The translations under genes and the position numbers were made by a program. Shown one piece after another: positions 13,716 through 21,986 of a stretch of 64,000 nucleotides of DNA. Below the pieces are notes generated by a model, which was given only the letters and a program-made list of their open reading frames with translations, had not been told where the DNA came from and did no database searches. The number at the start of each line of letters is the position of its first letter. The stretch's first letter is position 1. This stretch comes from a virus: positions 1 to 64,000 of IMG/VR virus record IMGVR_UViG_3300017678_000008; one strand, written 5' to 3'.

Positions 13716-15232
13716 ACCCGCAGCTCCTGATGCACCCGGCCATCCGCCCACACATCATGCGCGAGGCCGAGAAGCGTGGCATCCTTCAGCGCCACCGAGC
13801 CCAACAAGCCCAGCAAGAGAGCGCGGGCCAGTACAGCCCGTTCTATCGGGAAACCCCGCTACCGGCTCAGCTGAAGTTCATCGAAAGCCGCAAGCGCCGC
13901 ATCCTCTTCGGGGGCCAAGTGGGCGGGGGCAAGAGCCTCGCCATGCTTATGCGGGCCGCCCGTGGGGTGCATGACCCGCAGTACGAGTACCTGATCCTTC
14001 GTAAGACCATGGCCGACATGCTGAAACCGAACGGCATCCTCGACCTGGCCAAGAAGATGTTCAAGCAGACCGCCACCTGGGTCGAGAAGGAAAGCGCCAT
14101 GGTCTTCCCCAGTGGCGCAAAGATTGTTTTCGGCCCGTGCGAGAACCTCCGGGACGCCCAGAACCGATACCAAGGCCCCGCCTTTACTGGTGGCATCGGC
14201 ATCGATGAAGCGGGCTTGATGAAGTGGGACGTGATCCAGTGGCTTGGCACGCGCATCCGAGGCCCGAAGGGCGTGAGCTGGCGGCCCAGCCTGGATCTCA
14301 CAGCCAACCCGGGCGGCCTATGCCATGACGAGTTGTGCGAGCACTTCGGTCTGCTCGAAGATGGCGTATGCCGAGACGATTACGAGTACATCCCGGCCTC
14401 GCTTTACGATAACCCGTTCATTGACGCCGCCGAGTACGAGCTTCAGTTCAAAGACCTGCAACCGCACGTCCGGCAAGCCCTGCTCGAAGGCTCATGGGCC
14501 GTCAAGGTGCCGGGCGCGTACTTCTCCGAAGACCAATTCATCTGGGTGGATCCGTGTGAGGTGCCCGGCTTTTGGACATGGGTCCGCTGCTGGGACATCG
14601 GGGTCACCGGCAAGAACGATCCGACCGCGAGCCTGCGAGCCGCATTCGATCAAAGCACCGGGATCGAATGGCACGAAGGGCACACGATGCAGCTGCTCAC
14701 GGCCAACCAGGCGCAGAAAGCGATCATCGCCCAGGCGGAAAGTGATGGAGTTGGCACCGTGGTCGTGATCGAAGAGGACAACGTAAGCCGAAGCGTCGTG
14801 CAGGGCCTGGTCGCGGACTGCGGATGGATTGAGCTCGACTACAAGGACCCCGAGATCTCCGCGAAGTTTGCCGCCGCCCGGAACAAGAAGCAGTTCTCGG
14901 TGATGACCGTGAAGATGCGCGGAAGCAAGGTGGAACGCGCAGAGCATGGCATGGGCCAGATCTACGACGGCCGCCACCGCATTGTGCGAAGCAAGGCCGC
15001 CGACGAGCACGTCACCCAGCTGGTCCGATTGACCGGCGAAAAGGATCAGCACGACGAGGCCCTCGATCTCTTGGGTCTCGCGTGGAAGGCCACCCGCAAG
15101 ATTGGAACGCCCCGCCTAAGCGAAGTGGCCGACACCAGTGGCCGATTTATGCAAACCCAGTCCGAAGTGGAAGCGAAAGCCTTCGCCGAATCCGAGCGAC
15201 TCCGACTTAACCGCCTGCGCAAGCGAGGCTAA
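13712..15232 (+). CDS. terL: Terminase large subunit (prophage 1)
   Basis: A 506-residue packaging ATPase-nuclease. Walker A is GGQVGGGKS (67-75), Walker B is GIGIDEAG with Asp165/Glu166, and the coupling motif is LTANP (196-200). The C-terminal RNase H-like nuclease has Asp295 (CWDIG), acidic residues 354-356 (IEEDN) and Asp452 (EALDLLG). All active-site residues are present. It translocates DNA into proheads at the portal and cuts concatemers. Confidence 0.93.
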   Translation: MNPQLLMHPAIRPHIMREAEKRGILQRHRAQQAQQESAGQYSPFYRETPLPAQLKFIESRKRRILFGGQVGGGKSLAMLMRAARGVHDPQYEYLILRKTMADMLKPNGILDLAKKMFKQTATWVEKESAMVFPSGAKIVFGPCENLRDAQNRYQGPAFTGGIGIDEAGLMKWDVIQWLGTRIRGPKGVSWRPSLDLTANPGGLCHDELCEHFGLLEDGVCRDDYEYIPASLYDNPFIDAAEYELQFKDLQPHVRQALLEGSWAVKVPGAYFSEDQFIWVDPCEVPGFWTWVRCWDIGVTGKNDPTASLRAAFDQSTGIEWHEGHTMQLLTANQAQKAIIAQAESDGVGTVVVIEEDNVSRSVVQGLVADCGWIELDYKDPEISAKFAAARNKKQFSVMTVKMRGSKVERAEHGMGQIYDGRHRIVRSKAADEHVTQLVRLTGEKDQHDEALDLLGLAWKATRKIGTPRLSEVADTSGRFMQTQSEVEAKAFAESERLRLNRLRKRG

Positions 15233-15236
15233 TCAC

Positions 15237-16328
15237 ATGGCAAACAAACCGAAATCAACCAAACCCGCGCCCGAAGTGGCCGACACGAGTACTACCGGCC
15301 AGGCCGCAGCTGTACAAGCCGCGAAAGGAGCCGCCGACCAGGCCCCCAGCGAGACCGCTGTGCGTGGCGCTGTAGTGGTGAGTCCTGAGCACGTCCGCAT
15401 GGTAGGCGGGTGTTTGGCAAGCCTGGTGAACGACGGGTACCCCGTAGTCACGCGGGAGGAAGTACCAGGCGCGTGGCGGGCGATGGTGCCCGCACTCGGC
15501 CCAATGGCAACAGGCGTGGCCGCCTTGACGGAAGGGGGCGCATTGCAGGAACTGGAGGAGGCAGTCCCCCATATGATCGCCGACCTGCGTGAGCAAACGG
15601 GGCAAGACATGCCCGCCAAGCCGCTCGATGGATGTGTGGCGGGTGAGCTCACCCTAGAGCAGTACTTGGCTCAACCGGCGAACGAGTGGGCGCCTTACTG
15701 GGGGCCGAAGCCAGAGAAAACGCAAGCCGAAGTGGGCCAAAACGCCGAGGAGGCCGAAGCGTGGTTTCTGCAAGACGAAGCCGTCATCCGTGTGTATTTG
15801 GCCGCCCGGGGCGATAAAACCCAACGAGCTCACCAAGAGCGCCGCCCGGGGTGGCTGGCCCGCGCCCGGCGCAAGCGTGACGGCAAGGAAGAATTCATCC
15901 ATGTGGAACTGATTCAGAACCCTGATGCCCCGATGGCAGACCAGGCCGCCATGGCGCGGACGGCCAGTGAACGGGGGGCGCTCAATAGCCAAGTGACGTC
16001 GTGGCAGCGCGAGTGCAAGGACCTCATGGACGACATCGTGAACCGTCTCAAGACGGTGTCTGGTGATGAGGAAGTCCGCGCCGAACTGTTCGAGGCCCTG
16101 CAGAACGGCGAGGAGTGGGAAGGCAGGCAGCCGAAGGACGCCGAGGTCCGCATCCGGTGCTTAGAGCACTTGAAGACGATTGACACCCGCGAAGGCCAGA
16201 TTGCAAAAGCAGAAGCTCGCTTGAAGGAAATCGAAGCCACGCTCGAAGAGCAACGACAGGAAGCGCAAATGGTGCTGGACCTCAAGCTCCCGGCAACGGG
16301 TGAGCTAATCCTGCACGTGAACAAGTGA
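15237..16328 (+). CDS. Virion-associated protein of unknown role between terminase and portal (prophage 1)
   Basis: A 363-residue protein starting 5 nt after the terminase stop. Residues 1-45 are Ala/Pro/Gln-rich and disordered; residues 75-165 form the conserved core (WRAMVPALGPMATGVAALTEGGALQELEEAVPHM..., then LAQPANEWAPYWGPK); residues 225-350 are charged and coiled-coil-like (IAKAEARLKEIEATLEEQRQEAQ). The prophage 2 copy (416 residues) keeps the core but has a longer Ala/Glu repeat start. The position suggests head assembly or packaging. Confidence 0.65.
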   Translation: MANKPKSTKPAPEVADTSTTGQAAAVQAAKGAADQAPSETAVRGAVVVSPEHVRMVGGCLASLVNDGYPVVTREEVPGAWRAMVPALGPMATGVAALTEGGALQELEEAVPHMIADLREQTGQDMPAKPLDGCVAGELTLEQYLAQPANEWAPYWGPKPEKTQAEVGQNAEEAEAWFLQDEAVIRVYLAARGDKTQRAHQERRPGWLARARRKRDGKEEFIHVELIQNPDAPMADQAAMARTASERGALNSQVTSWQRECKDLMDDIVNRLKTVSGDEEVRAELFEALQNGEEWEGRQPKDAEVRIRCLEHLKTIDTREGQIAKAEARLKEIEATLEEQRQEAQMVLDLKLPATGELILHVNK

Positions 16329-16332
16329 CCCC

Positions 16333-18048
16333 ATGAACAAGCAAGCCGCCGTCGAAGAAATTGCACACCGGATCGCCGCCTCAGTAGATGGCGACTGGCG
16401 AGCCCGTATGCGGGACCAAATGGCCCGTCTGCACGGGGTGAAGGGTTCGACGGCGAATCTTGGCGAAGTGGAAGGGCCGTGCAGCTGGAAGGTCTACCCA
16501 GCCCTGCACCGGGGCACTGAGGAAGTGGGCACCGTACAGGACACGCTGAATGACGCCATCAATCAGATGTCGCGCCTCATGAGCGTGGATCCGGAGCCTA
16601 AGTTCTCCGGAATCAAGGACCTCGATGCGCAGGTGCGGCTCGCGTTCTACAAAGAGCGCTACAACGATCCGCGCAAGGGCGGAAGCTGGCACATGGCGAA
16701 CCTCGCCACGATGCTCAGCGGCTACCTGCTGGGGCTCGGGGTGTCCCGGCTTCAATTGGTGACGGACACCGCGTACGAAACGGACCGATCACGAGGCCTC
16801 CGGCGCGGCCGCAAAACCCAGCGAAGCGCGATGATGAACCATCCGCTGCTCCAGACGGTTTACGACGTGCATGCCCTCGATCCCTGGCAGTCGGACTACG
16901 TGGCGTATCTGGATCTCATGCCGCTTCGGGTGGCCACCAAGCGATGGCCGAAGCATGCCGAGCTGCTCGAAACCCTCGCCAAGAATTGGACCAAGAGCCT
17001 CGACACCAACGCCACCCGGTACCACGGGGTCAAGGTCGTCCCGGTCATCGAATACTGGTCATGCGGGGCCAATGACGACATGCCCACGCGGGCCGTCTTG
17101 GTTGGCACCGGCACCGGGGTAACGGACCTCGAATACGGCGAGAACCCCCTCGGTGAGATGACCAACGTCTCGTGGCGCGTGGGCACGCTCATGACCGAAG
17201 CGGGATATCCCATGGGCCGCGCAAGCCTGGCCGAGTCGTGGGAAGAGCTGCTGCAGATTGTCCTCGATGACATCAAGAAGACGGCGGAGCGTGGCGGGGC
17301 CGTGCGGATTGTCCATAACGGGGCGCTCAGTCCGACGGACATCGAGAAGCTCGCCAAGGGCTCAAGCGATCCGATCATGGTGCTCGAAGCCACCATGGAC
17401 GTGAAGGACATGGACGTGAATAGGATCATGTCCACCCTGCCTCACATGCCGATCAACCCGGCGCTAGATCCGCTCTTGCAAATGGGCGAGCGCCGCCAGC
17501 AACGAGCTCTCAACATGACCGACGCCGGTCGCGGCCAATTCGGCCCGCGCCAGACCACGGCCACCGCCACGGCCCTGCTTCAGCAGAACATGCTCGCAAA
17601 CAACGGCCTCGACACTTACATGACCCTGAAGTGCCTCGCGGGCCAGGTGCGAATCTGGGAGACGATGGTCCGCAAGTGGGACACGAGCCCCGTGCTCCTG
17701 AATGTCCTTGGCGAGCAAGTCCTCTTTAACGATCCGGCCGAGCCCAGCAGCATGGCCGACGTATGGTTCGCGGAGCGGGCCAACGTCTTGGTGGACGCCG
17801 CCAGCCTCACCGGGCAGGATGACGTCAGCCGCCGCGCCGCTCAAATCGGTGAGCATCAACAGCTATTCCCCCTCGTGCAAATGGGGCTCGTGTCTCCGGA
17901 GTGGTACACGCAGGCCTACCTCAGCAAGATGGGGGTGTTCGACCCCGCCGCGCGGGCGAAAGCTCAACCGGCCCCGACCGCAGGCCCGCAAGGCGCGGGC
18001 ATGACCCCCACCGGAGCCGGAGCCGCTCCGGTTCAACCAAATGTCTGA
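16333..18048 (+). CDS. Portal protein (prophage 1)
   Basis: A 571-residue podovirus-type portal. Typical features are an early KVYPALHRGTEEVGTVQDTLNDAINQM block (residues 58-84) followed by SVDPEPKFSG, a central stem/clip region, and a long helical C-terminal part ending in a Pro/Gly/Ala-rich tail. Its size and the order terminase-portal-scaffold-capsid support the call. Twelve copies should form the channel at one capsid vertex. The last 8 nt overlap the scaffold gene. Confidence 0.85.
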   Translation: MNKQAAVEEIAHRIAASVDGDWRARMRDQMARLHGVKGSTANLGEVEGPCSWKVYPALHRGTEEVGTVQDTLNDAINQMSRLMSVDPEPKFSGIKDLDAQVRLAFYKERYNDPRKGGSWHMANLATMLSGYLLGLGVSRLQLVTDTAYETDRSRGLRRGRKTQRSAMMNHPLLQTVYDVHALDPWQSDYVAYLDLMPLRVATKRWPKHAELLETLAKNWTKSLDTNATRYHGVKVVPVIEYWSCGANDDMPTRAVLVGTGTGVTDLEYGENPLGEMTNVSWRVGTLMTEAGYPMGRASLAESWEELLQIVLDDIKKTAERGGAVRIVHNGALSPTDIEKLAKGSSDPIMVLEATMDVKDMDVNRIMSTLPHMPINPALDPLLQMGERRQQRALNMTDAGRGQFGPRQTTATATALLQQNMLANNGLDTYMTLKCLAGQVRIWETMVRKWDTSPVLLNVLGEQVLFNDPAEPSSMADVWFAERANVLVDAASLTGQDDVSRRAAQIGEHQQLFPLVQMGLVSPEWYTQAYLSKMGVFDPAARAKAQPAPTAGPQGAGMTPTGAGAAPVQPNV

Positions 18049-18916
18049 TATTCCCGACTACACCAGTTCGCTCATGGCCAGCATGCTCGGTCCCACCGAG
18101 GGATCAGCCGCCGAGGATAGCGCGGCCACGACGACCAATACCGACGACAACCAGACCACCACGGAGCAGGGTGGCGAGGAAGACGAAACCAGCGAAGCGC
18201 AAGCCAGTGACGACACCACGGAGCAAGGTGACGAGAACGGCGAAGCGGCAAGCGAGGACACCGAGACCGAAACAAAAGCCACTTCGCCCGCAGCGGAGCA
18301 GCTTGTCGCGACCTTTGGCGAAGACGGTGTGACCGTCCTCGCGGCCATGTTTGACCCGGCAGAGGCGCGTACGATCGTGCCCGCCGTACTGAAGCACATC
18401 GTGGAATCCACGGGGATCGACCTGGCGGAGCTGGTCGGGATCTCACCGGAGCCAGTGGAATGGGCCGACATGGACGAAAGGCAACGCGCCGCGTTCATTG
18501 AACAGCGCGTAAAGAGCGAAGTCGACAAGCGCACCAAGCCGATGCAGGACGAAATCAGCGCTGCCCGCCAGGAGCGCGAGAACACCCAATGGGCCAGGGA
18601 GAACCTGAGCCGGGTGAAGAACGCACTCAAGGCCGATGGCGTGGACGGTTGGGACCTGTCACACAAGCGCCTGCTCGAAGTGATCCGGGAAAACCCGGGA
18701 GCCACCAAGAGCATGAGCGCCGTGAAGGCCGCGATCATGGCCAAGCACGGAATCGAGATCCTCAAGTTAGTACGCGCCGCATCCACGCAGGAGCGGACGC
18801 CAGGGCCGGAGGCCATGACCAGCGCCGCGCCGGGGATGCAAACCCGGACGGATTCCATCGGGGACCTTGGCGTAGCAATCGCGCAAGAGAGCGCCGCTAA
18901 GCGTGCCCGGGGCTGA
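18041..18916 (+). CDS. Scaffolding protein (prophage 1)
   Basis: A 291-residue protein. Residues 20-80 are extremely Asp/Glu/Thr-rich and disordered (EDETSEAQASDDTTEQGDEN); residues 85-140 are a small helical domain (QLVATFGEDGVTVLAAMFDP); residues 150-230 are a charged coiled coil; the basic tail probably docks onto the capsid protein. This is the usual layout of phage scaffolds directly upstream of the capsid gene. The prophage 2 copy keeps the layout. Confidence 0.75.
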   Translation: MSDIPDYTSSLMASMLGPTEGSAAEDSAATTTNTDDNQTTTEQGGEEDETSEAQASDDTTEQGDENGEAASEDTETETKATSPAAEQLVATFGEDGVTVLAAMFDPAEARTIVPAVLKHIVESTGIDLAELVGISPEPVEWADMDERQRAAFIEQRVKSEVDKRTKPMQDEISAARQERENTQWARENLSRVKNALKADGVDGWDLSHKRLLEVIRENPGATKSMSAVKAAIMAKHGIEILKLVRAASTQERTPGPEAMTSAAPGMQTRTDSIGDLGVAIAQESAAKRARG

Positions 18917-18947
18917 CCCTCGAACCAAACCCAAGGAGTAAAAGAAA

Positions 18948-19994
18948 TTGCCCGCACTAACCTACGCTGACATTGGACTCTCAGTCCACAAGATCACGAC
19001 CCAGAAGAGCATGCTCGCTGGTCACAAGTCGGACCCCGTGGTCCGTGCAATCTTAGGCGATCTGCTGGACCCCGGCTTTGTCGAGCCGGACAAGCAGCAA
19101 TTGCCGACGTTCTCGCGATTGCGGACGGACACGGAAGGCCAGTCGTTCCAACACGACCTGATCAAGCCGGAAGCCGGCTATAACCGCGCCGTCACGACGG
19201 CGCAGCAAATGGCCACCCTGGTGCCGGACACGACCGAGAAGTACGGTCAGGCCCGGTTTAACCTGACGCTCTTCCCAATTAACGAGCACATTTCGGAAAA
19301 GAAGGTGACGCAAATCACCGACACCATGCGCCAAGGCAACGGCTCAATCTTCGAGGCCGAAGTCATTCGCATCACCCGCAAGATCCACAAGACGATCGCG
19401 ACCGCGCTGATGAGCCCAACGATCAACACCGGCACGGATCTCGAAAGTGGGGGCCTCGTGTACGCCATTGACGCGGCGAATGACTACGGCGGAGTGCTTC
19501 GGTCGGACGCGAGTGGCGAGCTTTTCCGGGGTGTCGTGACAAATCTCACGCCTGCGCCGAATAACGGGAACATCTCGCTCGAATTGATCACGCGAGCTCA
19601 AGGGCAATGCGCGGACAATGGCGGCAGCCCGAAGCTTGTGGTGTGCGGTCTGGACATCTGGTCCAAGCTTAAGCGCCTGGTGGAGCAGGAAGCCAATTCT
19701 GGCGCGGCCAGCATGACCGACACCTCGCTCGCCCTCGGGAAGCCCCATTTCGTGTACAGCGGCATGGTCTTTGTGCACTCGCCGTACATTGCCGCAGACG
19801 TCATTCTTGGCGTGGATCCGGAGAGCCTGATCACCTTTGCAAGGTTCCCGGGCCTTAACGCCGGAGACTTCACGTGGATGATCAACCCGAACACCGAAGC
19901 GAGCTGGCTCTACAAGGCGAACATGTACTTCTGCCCGATCGTTGAGAATCCGTCCTGGAACTTCAAGTTCACCGGCGCTCTCGACGTCGTTTAA
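18948..19994 (+). CDS. Major capsid protein (prophage 1)
   Basis: A 348-residue protein from TTG 18948, with AAGGAG about 9 nt upstream; prophage 2 uses GTG at the equivalent place. The size, order and segments such as FVYSGMVFVHSPYIAADVILGV (about residues 267-288) with the conserved end WMINPNTEASWLYKANMYFCPI fit an HK97-fold capsid subunit of Epsilon15/BPP-1-type podoviruses. A strong hairpin follows at 20006-20033. Confidence 0.8.
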   Translation: MPALTYADIGLSVHKITTQKSMLAGHKSDPVVRAILGDLLDPGFVEPDKQQLPTFSRLRTDTEGQSFQHDLIKPEAGYNRAVTTAQQMATLVPDTTEKYGQARFNLTLFPINEHISEKKVTQITDTMRQGNGSIFEAEVIRITRKIHKTIATALMSPTINTGTDLESGGLVYAIDAANDYGGVLRSDASGELFRGVVTNLTPAPNNGNISLELITRAQGQCADNGGSPKLVVCGLDIWSKLKRLVEQEANSGAASMTDTSLALGKPHFVYSGMVFVHSPYIAADVILGVDPESLITFARFPGLNAGDFTWMINPNTEASWLYKANMYFCPIVENPSWNFKFTGALDVV

Positions 19995-20005
19995 GACCCG
20001 ACCGT

Positions 20006-20033
20006 GCGGCCCTAGTTGGATGGCTAGGGCCGC
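20006..20033 (+). promoter_or_regulatory. Conserved RNA hairpin with TTGGATGG loop after the capsid gene (prophage 1)
   Basis: Stem GCGGCCCTAG (20006-20015) pairs perfectly with CTAGGGCCGC (20024-20033) around loop TTGGATGG. Prophage 2 has the same octaloop in the same place on a stem of different sequence, with pairing kept. No T-tract follows, so attenuation, RNA processing or protein binding are as likely as termination. Confidence 0.75.
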
Positions 20034-20050
20034 CGTGACCCCTTCACCCC

Positions 20051-20707
20051 ATGAACTTAGAAGACATCCAAAACATCATGAAAGAGGTCCTCGCCCAGGA
20101 TCTCGATAACCGGGCCGGTGACGATCCCACCAGCGACCAGCTCACGGCGCAGCTGAATGAGGCCGCCCGGAAGCTCAGTACCGACGTCCGGCCGATTGAG
20201 CGCCTTCAGATTGCTTACACCCCCGCAGATCCCACGATCAACCTGGATAGCCTCGCCCGCCGTGTGATTGCCGTCTGGCAAGTCCAGGTCAATGGGGTGC
20301 CCATCCGCGACCACCGAGGAGAGCAGCGCATCGATACGTACGAGCAGCTCTCCCTCGACATTCCTGGCTTCGAAGTCGGTGGCACGCCCGGTCTGCCAAA
20401 GAGAGCCGCCACACTGGGACGAGAGCTGTACCTGTACCCGGCCCCGGTCGCGGGGCACACGATCACCGTAGTAGCCGACACCTACTTCCCGGACATGCCC
20501 TCCGCCCTAGATCAGCCGGTCCTCATGCCCAAAGATCTCGCCGAAGCCTGCGCGTACTATGCGGCCGTGCTGGCCGCCGAAAGCCGCAAGCATGTCGCCT
20601 ACCAAGCAGAAAGGCTCAATGACGCCAGAGTGCGAGGCGAGACAACCGCCGCCAAGTGGCGAGCGGTGTACGACCAGCAGCGGAGTGACCTGGGGGTGAG
20701 CGCGTGA
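20051..20707 (+). CDS. Head-tail adaptor-like protein (prophage 1)
   Basis: A 218-residue protein, the first of three short genes after the capsid. The N-terminus is helical (DNRAGDDPTSDQLTAQLNEAARKLSTDV); the middle is beta-rich (VRPIERLQIAYTPADPTINLDSLARRVIAVWQVQVNGVPIRDHRG); the C-terminal part is helical (PKDLAEACAYYAAVLAAESRKH). Such proteins usually form the adaptor ring beneath the portal. The assignment rests on position, size and fold pattern. Confidence 0.6.
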   Translation: MNLEDIQNIMKEVLAQDLDNRAGDDPTSDQLTAQLNEAARKLSTDVRPIERLQIAYTPADPTINLDSLARRVIAVWQVQVNGVPIRDHRGEQRIDTYEQLSLDIPGFEVGGTPGLPKRAATLGRELYLYPAPVAGHTITVVADTYFPDMPSALDQPVLMPKDLAEACAYYAAVLAAESRKHVAYQAERLNDARVRGETTAAKWRAVYDQQRSDLGVSA

Positions 20708-21378
20708 AGGCATATCCGTTCAGCGAGTTACGCCGCCGCACGAGTGACCGGCTTGCGAATGTGACCGGCAACCGCCAAACGTTCGGACCGCATGACTACG
20801 CCCGCGCCTTTAACGAAGCGCTGGCACTCATTGGCCGCTTCTGTTACGTGTGTGACCCTATGGTGAGATTGACCCTCGCCAATGGTGACCAAAGGGTGGA
20901 TTTACAGGATCCCGCGAAGGTGTCCAGGCGCGTTATCAAGCCGCTCGAAATGTGGATTGCCGGCCAAAAGTGCGGAGACATCGTGGCGCTCAGCGACCTT
21001 GAAGAGCTTGCGCCGCAGTGGCGCGAGGCCCAGGAAGGCCGCCCGAATCTAGGCGCGTGGACCGGTGGCACCGAGCTGATCTTTGACCGTCCGGTGGATA
21101 TGGCAACGGCCTCACAAAGCAACTACCTGAGTGCTTACATCATCCCGGCCGTGATCGGATCCGATGGCACCGCCAGGCCGATGGGCTTCACGACCGAACG
21201 CGAAACCACGGGGGACACCTGGTCCGTCGAAGGGGGCACGATCGGCACCGTCACCTACACAACAACGAGCGGGAGCTGCGCAACGGCCAGCGGCAACCCG
21301 AACGACCTGGGAGCCGCCGATGGCACGGCCATCACCGCCCGCTACCGAACGCCTGACTGCGTGGACGCGATCGAATGA
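20704..21378 (+). CDS. Probable head-tail connector / tail adaptor protein (prophage 1)
   Basis: A 224-residue product from GTG 20704 (GTGA overlap), the same length as the copy at 53452. Residues 60-90 (DPMVRLTLANGDQRVDLQDP...RRVIKPLEMWI) and the beta-rich end (TTTSGSCATASGNPNDLGAADGTAITARY) are well conserved. It lies between two other adaptor-sized genes with 4-nt overlaps. No enzyme motif is seen. Confidence 0.55.
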   Translation: MKAYPFSELRRRTSDRLANVTGNRQTFGPHDYARAFNEALALIGRFCYVCDPMVRLTLANGDQRVDLQDPAKVSRRVIKPLEMWIAGQKCGDIVALSDLEELAPQWREAQEGRPNLGAWTGGTELIFDRPVDMATASQSNYLSAYIIPAVIGSDGTARPMGFTTERETTGDTWSVEGGTIGTVTYTTTSGSCATASGNPNDLGAADGTAITARYRTPDCVDAIE

Positions 21379-21986
21379 GTGCCATCTTCAAACTTGGAAA
21401 CCTGACCTGGCCGGAATTGCCCGCCGGGGTGACCCCCGACTGGGTGCGAATCGCCACTATCCGGACGCGCGTGGCGCATGCGGGCACGTGGACCGCGAAG
21501 TGGGTGAGCAACATCAACTCCGGGACGCACACGGTCTACGCCATGGAAAGCTGGGCCGCCGGGAGCGTGGGCAATTACGAAACGCTCACCAACAAGCTGC
21601 AAGCCACGATCAGCCGCGCCTCGCTCGACTCGCCCACATTTGGCCTAATCCTGAGCTTCGAGCCGACAAGCCCGGCGAACAATGGCAACGCCGACCTAGA
21701 TCAGCTCGTGCTCGAGGAGCGCCACGCCGTCGTGGGCACCGTCACCGGGGTGGATGAAGGCGCGTATGTCGAGATCCCGGATCAGTACATGGATGGCGTG
21801 ACGGCGATCGCGGCCACTTGGCTCATGGAAGGCGGCCCCGCCGTGCAAGACCTGGCCGCATGGCTTGGCCGGTATGAACCGCAGGCCGTGGAGATACTCA
21901 AGGCCTTCCGCGCCGAGAACCAACGAAGCCAAACCAGCGACCAGACCCCGCCGAACGGTCGGTACTTCCGGAGAGTGCGAGGATGA
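21375..21986 (+). CDS. Virion structural protein, probable tail adaptor (prophage 1)
   Basis: A 203-residue protein, coupled by ATGA to both neighbours. The beta-rich first half (MSAIFKLGNLTWPELPAG, TIRTRVAHAGTWTAKW) is very conserved with the 202-residue copy at 54123; the second half is helical. The context (portal, capsid, adaptors, nozzle) indicates a minor neck or tail protein. No family is recognised. Confidence 0.55.
   Translation: MSAIFKLGNLTWPELPAGVTPDWVRIATIRTRVAHAGTWTAKWVSNINSGTHTVYAMESWAAGSVGNYETLTNKLQATISRASLDSPTFGLILSFEPTSPANNGNADLDQLVLEERHAVVGTVTGVDEGAYVEIPDQYMDGVTAIAATWLMEGGPAVQDLAAWLGRYEPQAVEILKAFRAENQRSQTSDQTPPNGRYFRRVRG

Noticed and set aside
20006-20033. Plain intrinsic terminator after the capsid gene
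   Set aside because: No T-tract follows in either prophage and essential adaptor genes lie downstream without a clear new promoter; a regulatory hairpin fits better.
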